Shown here piece after piece: positions 1 through 6,632 of a stretch of DNA of 14,694 bases (within the stretch, counting starts at the first letter, position 1; each line of letters begins with the position of its first letter). Under the pieces are notes generated by a model. That model saw nothing but the letters and a program-made list of their open reading frames with translations. It was not told the DNA's origin and did not search any database. The stretch lies in NCBI GenBank assembly GCA_023423415.1, contig JAFAFP010000270.1, forward strand, positions 1 through 14,694, in the 5' to 3' direction. A program made the position numbers and the translations under genes. The DNA comes from Pseudomonadota bacterium. GTDB taxonomy: Bacteria > Pseudomonadota > Alphaproteobacteria > Rhizobiales > Xanthobacteraceae.

Positions 1-30
1 GGGGCTTCTCGGGCGGCCGCGCTTCTCGTG

Positions 31-2361
31 CTAGTCCACCGACAAAGCAGCGGCCGCCAGTTTTTCAAGATCGAGATACTGCTTCTTCTCGACAGTGACG
101 CCGACAAAAAAGATCGTGCCGCCTTTGAACTCGCCCGGAGACTTGTAGTCCTCGCTGACCGCATCGCCGCTGTCGCGGCCGATGCACAGGCCATCGCCCG
201 ACAACGTGAATTTTCCCGGCTGGGTTTTCATCTCGCCTTGCGCGACGATCCGCTCATTTACATAGAGCGTTGTCTTGCCGAGCGACTCGCCGTGCTTGCC
301 GGCCTTGTCGCGAATGAACTCCATTCCCAGCGTGTACTTGCCGGGCTTTAGTTCCTGCGAGACGAACTTCTGTTCGGGCTTGATGCCGAGGAAGTTGTAA
401 ACGTAGTGCAGCTTGCGATCCTTGATGAACAAGGCATGGCCGCCGAAGCGCGAGCCATGCGCGAAGATCACGCCCGAGCAGTCCGGATCTGTGATCTCGA
501 CCTCGGCAAGGATCTTGTACGACCGTCCGCGCACATTCGCGGCGACACCCTCGGGAACGGGCGAGGTACCTGGATAGTAGATGTAACGGTCGCGCGGTTT
601 CTCTTCGCTCGGCCGTTCGACTCCCAGCAGTTCCGCGGCGCTGCGATCGTCGAGAGGCAGAACGTTGTTTTTCTTCGCTTCATCGAACCACGCCTTGACG
701 AGCGCCTTCAGCCTGGCGGGGTATTTTTGCGCAAGATTGGTGGATTCGGAGCGGTCCTTGTCGACGTGGTAGAGCTCCCACTGGTCCTTGTCGAAATGGC
801 CTTTGCCGGTCAGCGGCGCATGCAGCGCCACGGCCTTCCAGCCTTTCTCCCAAAGCCCACGCGTGCCAAGCATGGCGTAGTACTGGCGCTTCTTCTTGGT
901 CGGGGCGTCCGGTTTTGCCTCGAAGGTATAGCGCATCGACACGCCCGAGAGCGGATATTGCTTCACGCCACGGTAGGTGGTCGGCATTTTCAAGCCGCAG
1001 ATATCGAGGATCGTGGGCACGATGTCGGTGGAGTGGTGATACTGATTGCGAACCTGGCCCTTCGCCTTGATGCCTTTTGGCCACGAAATCACCAGCGGAC
1101 AGCAAGTCCCGCCGGCATATTCCGAATAGCGTTTGAACATCTGGAACGGCGTCGAGAACGCAACCGCCCATCCGGTGGGATAGTGGTTGTACGTCTCCGT
1201 GCTCCCGAGCACGTCCATGTACTTCAAATTCTCGGACAGCTCGTCGGGATAGTTGTTGAAGAACTTGTTCTCGTTGACCGAGCCGCTGGGGCTGCCCTCG
1301 CCCGATGCGCCGTTGTCCGAACAATAGAAAATGATCGTGTTGTCGAGCTGCTTGCTCTTTTCGAGATAGTCGATCAGCCGGCCGATCTGCACGTCGGTAT
1401 ATTCGGAAAAGCCCGCATAGACTTCAGCCATCCGTGCGAACAGCTTCTTCTCATCGGCATTCAGCGAATCCCATGGACGCATCGCATCGGCGGGATTCGC
1501 AACTTCGCCCGGAAGCGGATTGATGGGCGTGAGCTTTGTATCCTTCGGCAGCAGACCCTTTTCAATCATGCGCGGCAGCACCCACGCGCGATAGGCTTCA
1601 TAGCCGTCGTCGAACTTGCCTTTGTACTTGTCGATATAGTCCTGCGGCGCATGGTGCGGGGCGTGGTTGGCGCCGGGGCAGAACCACATGAACCACGGCT
1701 TCGAAGGATTGCTCGCCTTCTGGTCGCGGATCATCTGCAAAGCCTGATCCACCAGATCCTTGGACAGGTGATATCCTTCTTCAGGGCTGTAAGGCTGGTC
1801 GATGAACTTGTTGTCCTCGACAAGGTCAGGATACCACTGGTTCGTCTCGCCGCCGAGGAACCCGTAGAACCGATCGAACCCTTTGGACAGCGGCCATTCG
1901 CTGCGGCTTGCGCCCGAGGCAATGTCCTGCTCCGGAACGTTGTGGTTCTTTCCGAGCCAGAACGTGCTCCAGCCATTGTCCTGCAGCACCTGGCCGATTG
2001 TCGCACATTCCGCCGGCAGTCGCCCGCTCCAGCCGGGAAAGCCCTGCGCGCCTTCGGTGATGCACGAGCACGCGTTCAGATGATGATTGCGTCCCGTCAG
2101 GAAGGTCGAGCGTGTCGGCGAACAGAGCGCAGTCGTGTGCCACTGCGAATACATCAGGCCGCGATCCGCGAGCTTTTGCAGCGTCGGCATGTTGATGCCG
2201 CCGCCGAACGGCGACCACGCCGCCAAGCCGGTGTCGTCATAGAGAATGATCAGGATATTCGGCGCGCCTTTCGGCGCCTGAGCGAGTGTGTAGGGGCCCC
2301 AATCCGGAGTGGAATCGCGAACATCAAGCTTGATAACGCCCTTGAACGGCCTCTTACTCAT
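31..2361 (-). CDS. Arylsulfatase, formylglycine-dependent, large cytoplasmic type
   Basis: A 776-residue type I sulfatase of the alkaline phosphatase superfamily, expected to hydrolyse sulfate esters. Metal-binding Asp42-Asp43 sit in ILYDDTG. The maturation motif CSPTRS has Cys80 as the residue converted to formylglycine and Arg84 as its partner. Lys138 and His140 (LGKNH), His233 (NHAPH) and Asp349-Asn350 (SDNGAS) complete the usual active site. From about residue 600 a beta-rich C-terminal extension follows, as in the roughly 790-residue mycobacterial AtsA/AtsD proteins. There is no signal peptide, so it probably works in the cytoplasm. The frame is open for ten more codons to an upstream ATG at 2391, but a strong AGGAGG lies six bases before the ATG at 2361, which settles the start. 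It follows the membrane-protein gene by 47 bases, presumably in one transcript. The family call is very secure; the natural substrate is unknown. Confidence 0.95.
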   Translation of the reverse strand: MSKRPFKGVIKLDVRDSTPDWGPYTLAQAPKGAPNILIILYDDTGLAAWSPFGGGINMPTLQKLADRGLMYSQWHTTALCSPTRSTFLTGRNHHLNACSCITEGAQGFPGWSGRLPAECATIGQVLQDNGWSTFWLGKNHNVPEQDIASGASRSEWPLSKGFDRFYGFLGGETNQWYPDLVEDNKFIDQPYSPEEGYHLSKDLVDQALQMIRDQKASNPSKPWFMWFCPGANHAPHHAPQDYIDKYKGKFDDGYEAYRAWVLPRMIEKGLLPKDTKLTPINPLPGEVANPADAMRPWDSLNADEKKLFARMAEVYAGFSEYTDVQIGRLIDYLEKSKQLDNTIIFYCSDNGASGEGSPSGSVNENKFFNNYPDELSENLKYMDVLGSTETYNHYPTGWAVAFSTPFQMFKRYSEYAGGTCCPLVISWPKGIKAKGQVRNQYHHSTDIVPTILDICGLKMPTTYRGVKQYPLSGVSMRYTFEAKPDAPTKKKRQYYAMLGTRGLWEKGWKAVALHAPLTGKGHFDKDQWELYHVDKDRSESTNLAQKYPARLKALVKAWFDEAKKNNVLPLDDRSAAELLGVERPSEEKPRDRYIYYPGTSPVPEGVAANVRGRSYKILAEVEITDPDCSGVIFAHGSRFGGHALFIKDRKLHYVYNFLGIKPEQKFVSQELKPGKYTLGMEFIRDKAGKHGESLGKTTLYVNERIVAQGEMKTQPGKFTLSGDGLCIGRDSGDAVSEDYKSPGEFKGGTIFFVGVTVEKKQYLDLEKLAAAALSVD

Positions 2362-2367
2362 CGCATT

Positions 2368-2373
2368 CCTCCT
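2368..2373 (-). promoter_or_regulatory. Ribosome binding site that fixes the arylsulfatase start
   Basis: AGGAGG on the minus strand, six bases before the ATG at 2361. It lies inside the longer open frame that begins at 2391, so the longer start is unlikely. Confidence 0.85.
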
Positions 2374-2408
2374 GGTTACGCTTGCCGTCACACGTGCTCA
2401 TGCTGCCG

Positions 2409-2915
2409 TCATGTCGGAGTCCTGTTGCTACGCGCAAACCACCGATGCGCGATGCGCGCTATGGGGCCACGCAGAATGAAATAGGGAAACACAGCGAGAA
2501 GCAGCGTGATGATCACGGCCTCGCCGGGATAGAACGTTCCAAGGACCCGCCATTGGTAAATGACGTCCATCGCGAAGCCGAGCAGGATGATGCGGGAGAC
2601 GGAGAGCAAACCTTCGCGCAGACGCCCGACGCGCTTGGCCCGATTGCTGAGGACCGTCCAGAAATAAGGAGAACGGCCGAGCCGGGCATCCTGCATGCCA
2701 TCGTGCCATGCGGCAATCGTTGCCATCGTCGGCTGCAAAACGAAACGAAACGTCATCGGCCCGCCAGGCCGATTGGCGATGTCCTGCCAGATGCGGTGCT
2801 GCACCTCGGATGAAAAGCCGTACCAGGCGGCGCCAAGCAAGACGAATGCGGCTGTCAGAACGACAGCGAGCCAGGCCAGAATGCGAGCGGTATCACGTGG
2901 AGACGCCGTATTCAC
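2409..2915 (-). CDS. Small integral membrane protein paired with the arylsulfatase
   Basis: A 168-residue protein of unknown function. A hydrophobic helix at about residues 11-32 (ILAWLAVVLTAAFVLLGAAW) follows a short polar N-terminus. The last third has two more hydrophobic stretches, near residues 103-115 and 130-148, and ends in a basic tail. The middle is polar and rich in Arg and Trp. I chose the GTG at 2915 because AAGGAG lies nine bases upstream; a longer reading from 2972 would bury that ribosome binding site. The gene ends 47 bases before the arylsulfatase start, which suggests an operon. From memory, membrane proteins of this kind often accompany large arylsulfatases in Alphaproteobacteria, but I know of no demonstrated role. 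Taking part in uptake of sulfate esters, or anchoring the enzyme, is only a guess. Confidence 0.8.
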   Translation of the reverse strand: MNTASPRDTARILAWLAVVLTAAFVLLGAAWYGFSSEVQHRIWQDIANRPGGPMTFRFVLQPTMATIAAWHDGMQDARLGRSPYFWTVLSNRAKRVGRLREGLLSVSRIILLGFAMDVIYQWRVLGTFYPGEAVIITLLLAVFPYFILRGPIARIAHRWFARSNRTPT

Positions 2916-2924
2916 AACGCCACT

Positions 2925-2930
2925 CTCCTT
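2925..2930 (-). promoter_or_regulatory. Ribosome binding site that fixes the membrane-protein start
   Basis: AAGGAG on the minus strand with nine bases to the GTG at 2915. No comparable site precedes the ATG at 2972. Confidence 0.7.
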
Positions 2931-3162
2931 CTCAATGCAGAATTGCACTGAGACTCTTCTCGCCGACGTCAATTTTTCAGTTCGATATTTAACCTCGTTT
3001 GACGCACTGCCTTGTCGAAAAGCCTAACTCAAAATTTTTGATCGGCAATCGAATCGGTCGGGGCAGCTCGAACAACAATTCGTCATGACTCATCACGGCG
3101 CGAAGAATGTTGCATTGCACCGCCTACTTTAGAACGTGAAAAATCTGACCACGCATTGATAA

Positions 3163-3369
3163 GGAAAAATTGCGCGCAAGCGGGTACCGCCAGTAACAAG
3201 GCGCTACCAAGGAACGCACACCGCCGGATCAAACAATATTGCGGCGTGCGTTGGCATCGATCTGGCGTCATGCAGCACGAAGGCGCGCTTCAAGTGGGCG
3301 TCGTTCGAGCCGGTGACAGTGGATGCAAAAAGCGACGTCGCGCTAATGAAAGAGCGCCTCACCTCTTAG
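3163..3369 (+). pseudogene. Start-less coding-like frame, possible 3' remnant of a lost gene
   Basis: The plus-strand frame is open for 68 codons from a TAA at 3160 to the TAG at 3367-3369, with no ATG, GTG or TTG at a sensible position. The last 40 codons look coding: third positions are mostly G or C, and the peptide reads like a folded C-terminus, including TKARFKWASFEPV and VDAKSDVALMKERL. I do not recognise the family. The likeliest explanation is the 3' end of a gene whose 5' part has been deleted or has decayed; chance is the alternative. Confidence 0.3.
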
Positions 3370-3425
3370 CGGTCAGATCGGAAACCACCCCTTTCGATAT
3401 ATTCGCTGTCCCCATGGGATAACGG

Positions 3426-3464
3426 CCACGATGACTGTCGTGGACATGCATCCGCAGATGCATG
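3426..3464. repeat. Two adjacent small inverted repeats
   Basis: The first has CCACGA / TCGTGG arms at 3426-3431 and 3438-3443 with a 6-base loop. The second has CATGCAT / ATGCATG arms at 3445-3451 and 3458-3464 with a 6-base loop. They sit between the plus-strand remnant ending at 3369 and the minus-strand frame ending at 3479. There is no T-run, so a Rho-independent terminator is not supported. Confidence 0.45.
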
Positions 3465-3478
3465 CGTGTTGAATTGAA

Positions 3479-3742
3479 CTAGCAGAAGAACGGCCGGTTC
3501 GTCGCCCGGCATCGCAACACACCGCGCGGACCGACCTTGGCGCGATAAGCCGGATCTTTCGGATAATTTGGCAGCTCCGGTTCTTCCTCGGCATTCAGCT
3601 TGCGCGCTTCTGAAGCGGACGCCTCTCCGGCGTCCGCTTGTTCCTTGACTGTCAGTCGGTCCTGTTGCTCGACGTCTTGAGCTGCAGGAATTTCATTCGA
3701 ACCTTCGGCCGGGAAACTCCTATTGTCCCGGACGGTTCTTGA
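3479..3742 (-). other. Start-less open frame just downstream of the exported sulfatase
   Basis: On the minus strand the frame is open for 87 codons, from the TGA at 3743-3745 to the TAG at 3479-3481. It overlaps the last eight codons of the sulfatase in the +1 frame. The peptide is strongly charged (EQADAGEASASEARKL, then NAEEEPELPNYPKDPAYRAK) and ends in a compact basic, Cys- and aromatic-containing tail, CRATNRPFFC. No ATG, GTG or TTG occurs in the first 75 codons; only ATT and CTG are available. It could be a decayed gene, a gene with a rare start codon, or chance. I recognise no family. Confidence 0.3.
3613..3639. repeat. Perfect 11-bp inverted repeat downstream of the exported sulfatase
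   Basis: AAGCGGACGCC at 3613-3623 and GGCGTCCGCTT at 3629-3639 are exact reverse complements around a 5-base loop. It lies 80 bases after the sulfatase stop and could end or stabilise that transcript. It lacks a downstream U-run on either strand, so it is not a classical intrinsic terminator. Confidence 0.55.
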
Positions 3743-5486
3743 TCATCTCCTCGACCTTTCTCTTCACCGCCTCCAGATTGAATGAAGCGGGATCTTGCAT
3801 CGGCGGATACTCGACCGCAGTCGCCGCCAGCTTGCCGACGAATTGCTGGACCATCACGAAACGCCAGAATTCGCGGGCGTAAAAATCGTTCATGTATCCG
3901 CCGCCCAGATTGTTGAGCGTCTCGCCGCGGATCGACGGTGTCCGCTCGAACGGGTCCTGCCGAATGTTGACCATGATCGGCATGTCCGTGGTCGTCTTTT
4001 CACCCGGCCAGCCATAAGGCTGCTGGAAGAACGTGAACTTGAAGTGACCGATACGAACGGCGCCAAGGCTTGCGCCGCCGAAGTAGAATAGTTCCTCACG
4101 CTTGGACGGGCCCTTGCCGGTGAGAAGGTCCATCTGGTTATAGCCGTCGAGGTGGTTCTTGTAGCTGCGGTCACCGAGCGTCACGCCCTTCAGCAGTTGA
4201 TCGGTGATGTTGGGATTGCCCGCCGCGGCCAGCAGGGTGGGGAGCCAGTCGAGGCCGGAGAAGATCGCGTTCTCGACAGTGCCCGGCTTGATGACGCCCG
4301 GCCAGCGGATGATGCACGGGACGCGGAAACCACCTTCGCCGACGGTGCCCTTCGTGTTCTTGAATGGCGTCATGCCGCCATCCGGCCAGGTAAACACCTC
4401 CGCGCCGTTATCGGTGGTGAAGATGACGATGGTGTTGTTGGTCTCGCCGATATCGTCGAGATGCTTCAGCAATGCGCCGACGCTGTCATCGAGTTGCGCC
4501 ATGCCGGCTTCCTCGAGGCCATAATTGGTGTCGCTGTTCTGCATCGCGCTGTACTTCTTCGACAGGAAGGTCCAGACGTGCATGCGCGTGGTGTTGTGCC
4601 AAAGGAAGAACGGCTTGCCCGCTTTCTTGGCCTTGTCCATGAAAGCGCTGGACTCCTTGACCAGCACCTCGTCGAACGTCGTCATGTCGTATTTGGCCTT
4701 GAGGAAAGGCATGTCGTGCATGTTCGGGACGTTCGACATGTCGGGGAACGGAGGCAACGGTCCTTCGTCGATGATGCGCTGCTTGCCGATCCTGCCCCAG
4801 CGCGGCATCTCGGTCGGATCGTCCTTGTCGGTCGCATAGCTGCGGACCAGGCTGCGCGGTCCGTATCGGTTGTAGAAATCCTGATTGACAGGGAACGAGT
4901 ACCAGTACGGGTCGGACATGGCATCGAGGTGGTACAGATATCCGAAGAATTCATCGAAGCCGTGCAAGGTCGGGAGATACTTGTTCAAGTCACCGAGATG
5001 GTTCTTGCCGAACTGCCCGGTGGCATAGCCCTGCGCCCTCAGCGCGGTCGCAATCGTCACCGCCTGCGCCGGGATGCCGACATCGGCGCCAGCCTGACCA
5101 ACAGTGGTCAGCCCGGTACGGATCGGTAATTGGCCGGTGATGAAGTTCGCTCGGCCCGCCGTACAGCTTGCCTCGGCATAATAGTCGGTGAACCGTATTC
5201 CTTCAGATGCAAGCTTGTCGAGGTTCGGCGTCTTTCCGGACATGATGCCCTGATGATAGGCGCCGATGTTGAACCAGCCGACATCATCACCCATGATCAC
5301 GACGATGTTGGGCCGCTGCGTGGGCTGTTGCGCTTGCGCCGTACCCATAATGCCCATGGGCGATAATGTCAGCGCGGCGGCAAGCATGGTGCCGCCCAAG
5401 ATCACGTTTCTTCTATTTTCGCTTTCGCCGACTCGCAGTTTCGTCAAGGCCTTTTGCAGAATGTTTTCGAAGGTATTGCCAATCAT
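3720..5486 (-). CDS. Arylsulfatase, exported, formylglycine-dependent
   Basis: A 588-residue type I sulfatase. The N-terminus is long: about 24 polar residues, then Asn-Arg-Arg-Asn, a hydrophobic core at about 28-48 and an AQA/Q cleavage site near residue 52. This points to export, and the arginine pair makes a Tat-like signal possible. The mature domain starts with PNIVVIMGDD (metal ligands Asp67-Asp68). The maturation motif is SCTAGR (Cys108, Arg112), the Ala variant of C-x-P/A-x-R. GKNH supplies Lys161 and His163, and TTDNGAE in the second half gives the remaining metal ligands. GGAGGAA four bases before the ATG at 5486 supports the start. It follows the broken FGE gene by 43 bases, so the two were probably once co-transcribed. 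Its sequence is quite different from the other sulfatase in the window, so it is not a recent duplicate. Substrate unknown. Confidence 0.94.
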   Translation of the reverse strand: MIGNTFENILQKALTKLRVGESENRRNVILGGTMLAAALTLSPMGIMGTAQAQQPTQRPNIVVIMGDDVGWFNIGAYHQGIMSGKTPNLDKLASEGIRFTDYYAEASCTAGRANFITGQLPIRTGLTTVGQAGADVGIPAQAVTIATALRAQGYATGQFGKNHLGDLNKYLPTLHGFDEFFGYLYHLDAMSDPYWYSFPVNQDFYNRYGPRSLVRSYATDKDDPTEMPRWGRIGKQRIIDEGPLPPFPDMSNVPNMHDMPFLKAKYDMTTFDEVLVKESSAFMDKAKKAGKPFFLWHNTTRMHVWTFLSKKYSAMQNSDTNYGLEEAGMAQLDDSVGALLKHLDDIGETNNTIVIFTTDNGAEVFTWPDGGMTPFKNTKGTVGEGGFRVPCIIRWPGVIKPGTVENAIFSGLDWLPTLLAAAGNPNITDQLLKGVTLGDRSYKNHLDGYNQMDLLTGKGPSKREELFYFGGASLGAVRIGHFKFTFFQQPYGWPGEKTTTDMPIMVNIRQDPFERTPSIRGETLNNLGGGYMNDFYAREFWRFVMVQQFVGKLAATAVEYPPMQDPASFNLEAVKRKVEEMIKNRPGQ

Positions 5487-5490
5487 GACG

Positions 5491-5497
5491 TTCCTCC
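5491..5497 (-). promoter_or_regulatory. Ribosome binding site of the exported sulfatase
   Basis: GGAGGAA on the minus strand, four bases before the ATG at 5486. It confirms that the unusually long signal region belongs to the protein. Confidence 0.8.
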
Positions 5498-5529
5498 ATC
5501 TGACGTATGCCTTCCTGAAATAAGCTGAG

Positions 5530-5931
5530 CTACGAGCGTCGGTCCTCCCTTACTACGCACCTGAATCCAACGTGACTTGTCGATGTGCCGATTGGTTCGG
5601 CGTGACGTGCAGTCGGCCGATAACGACGGCAATTAATTTGGCGCGTATGAATGCGAGCCACCTTTCCGATCCGGCAAAATAAGGCGATCGCATCAGCATA
5701 AGCGACATGCACCACCGGATGATTGCCGAGACCGTTGATGTTGCTCTTCGATCCGCAAGGGTGATGCCGGGGCATGGCCGATGTCGTATCGACCCAGAAA
5801 CCGCTGACAGCGACGCAATGAGCCGGCGTTTCTTCGGGATAGTGCCGGCCTGAACTCACGCGAAAGGCGTCGCCGTCGATGCAACGCATTCCCGAGATGC
5901 AATCTGAAACGCGAAGCTCGATCTCAGTCAT
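5530..5931 (-). pseudogene. Formylglycine-generating enzyme (SUMF1/FGE family), internally deleted remnant
   Basis: The 133-codon frame contains pieces of an FGE, the enzyme that oxidises the sulfatase motif cysteine to formylglycine. Residues 14-50 match the FGE N-terminal block (GM..I.G..F, then HYPEETPAH and GFWVDTT). Residues 56-90 match the central block (HPCGSKSNINGLGNHPVVHV, then YADA). Residues 100-128 match the C-terminal block (CRRYRPTARHAEP, then TSTSHVGFRCVV). Intact bacterial FGEs are roughly 300 residues long; the stretches between these blocks are missing here, with junctions near 5780 and 5662. The GGS-containing active-site loop is readable only in another frame (from 5662), and an extra base at about 5632-5635 restores the main frame. 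In that loop the first catalytic cysteine is replaced by Tyr (codon 5645-5647), while the second (residue 101) remains. It lies 43 bases upstream of the exported sulfatase. It cannot encode a working FGE. Confidence 0.85.
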
Positions 5932-6201
5932 GGAATATCCATGATCGTCGCATTTCCGCGAGAATGCTCAGAAAATGGGCGAGCAAAATTCCGAAAGCAT
6001 ATCGCCGCAAGCTTATTTGGAAGAATTTTCTCGGGCTACGAATAATGTTCCAGATCGCGACTTCTTGATGCGTGATCGCGCGGAGCACGCAGAGAATTCG
6101 CAGTGCATTTGCAGCGGTAAAATAAGCTGCACAAAAACGACAACGAGGAACGACACAGAACAAACACGATTGAGGAAGAAGCACGATAGGAACACAGGGC
6201 T

Positions 6202-6221
6202 GTGAACGCTGAACCGTTCAC
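6202..6221. repeat. Small inverted repeat
   Basis: GTGAACG (6202-6208) and CGTTCAC (6215-6221) form a 7-bp stem with a 6-base loop. There is no T-run, and no gene lies close enough to suggest a role. Confidence 0.35.
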
Positions 6222-6463
6222 GCCGCTATGCTCAGTCGGCCTTCACCGATCGCTCGTTCGAGCACAATCCCACGTCGGGCCGAATGACCCGTCATGAAGG
6301 CCTGTGCTCATCAGACACGGCGCCTGCTTGCTGCGTCCATTTGCTCTGATTTGTCTTGCGCGCGTACATCGACGCGACGATGCACACTCGATGCCGTCTC
6401 GCGTCAGAGCATTGATATTTCTATGAACATGACACGCGACTATTCGGCTTGTTTATAGGAATA

Positions 6464-6477
6464 TTTTCACGTGAAAA
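6464..6477. promoter_or_regulatory. Perfect 14-bp palindrome, possible operator
   Basis: TTTTCACGTGAAAA reads the same on both strands and has the look of a dimeric repressor site. No gene starts close by: carD ends at 6633 and the FGE remnant begins at 5931. Its target is therefore unclear, and it may be a relic or chance. Confidence 0.3.
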
Positions 6478-6550
6478 AGCGGAGCAAATGCTGCTGCTCA
6501 CATCGCTTTTCGCGTTTTGCCGGTTTTCGTCTTGCCGACCGCCTGACCGA

Positions 6551-6584
6551 AAACAAAAGGCCCGGCGCAATGGCCGGGCCTTTC
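6551..6584 (-). terminator. Intrinsic terminator of carD
   Basis: AAAGGCCCGGC (6556-6566) and GCCGGGCCTTT (6573-6583) form a perfect 11-bp stem with a 6-base loop. On the minus strand it is followed by TTTTGTTTTC. It lies about 50 bases after the carD stop codon, and no plus-strand gene leads into it. Confidence 0.9.
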
Positions 6585-6632
6585 TTGATCCTCGGATTTT
6601 ATCCCAGCATCACATCTGCGAGGCCGCAGCCA

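Larger units (their letters stand above)
2916..3478. other. Gene-poor stretch between the two sulfatase units
   Basis: I see no complete gene here. The part near 2960-3180 is visibly AT-richer than the neighbouring genes and presumably carries the promoter of the membrane protein-arylsulfatase unit, but no convincing -35/-10 pair stands out. From 3163 to 3369 the plus strand has a coding-like open frame without a start codon (listed separately). Two small hairpins follow at 3426-3464. Other short open frames, including a signal-peptide-like one on the minus strand at 3083-3271, lack a ribosome binding site. Confidence 0.5.
5932..6550. other. Gene-free, AT-richer stretch
   Basis: I see no supported gene, tRNA or RNA family in these 600 bases. 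Open frames on both strands lack ribosome binding sites, have unbiased third positions and encode Cys/Arg-rich peptides unlike real proteins. Structure seen: a hairpin at 6202-6221 (GTGAACG / CGTTCAC arms, 6-base loop) and a perfect 14-bp palindrome at 6464-6477. The base composition differs from the housekeeping genes to the right, so this may mark the edge of the accessory sulfatase region. Confidence 0.5.

Noticed and set aside
406..2484. A 692-codon plus-strand open frame opposite the arylsulfatase
   Set aside because: It is the antisense shadow of a GC-rich gene; its Arg/Val/His-rich peptide matches no family, and the minus-strand frame carries all the catalytic motifs.
3083..3271. Small minus-strand frame with a signal-peptide-like start
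   Set aside because: No ribosome binding site, biased towards chance residues and overlapping the more coding-like plus-strand frame.
4152..5129. A 325-codon plus-strand frame opposite the exported sulfatase
   Set aside because: Antisense shadow; no recognisable domain.
6223..6300. A short minus-strand frame with a weak likeness to the N-terminus of an IS481-type transposase
   Set aside because: Only about 25 codons, and the similarity rests on a few residues; I saw no inverted terminal repeats or further transposase sequence nearby.
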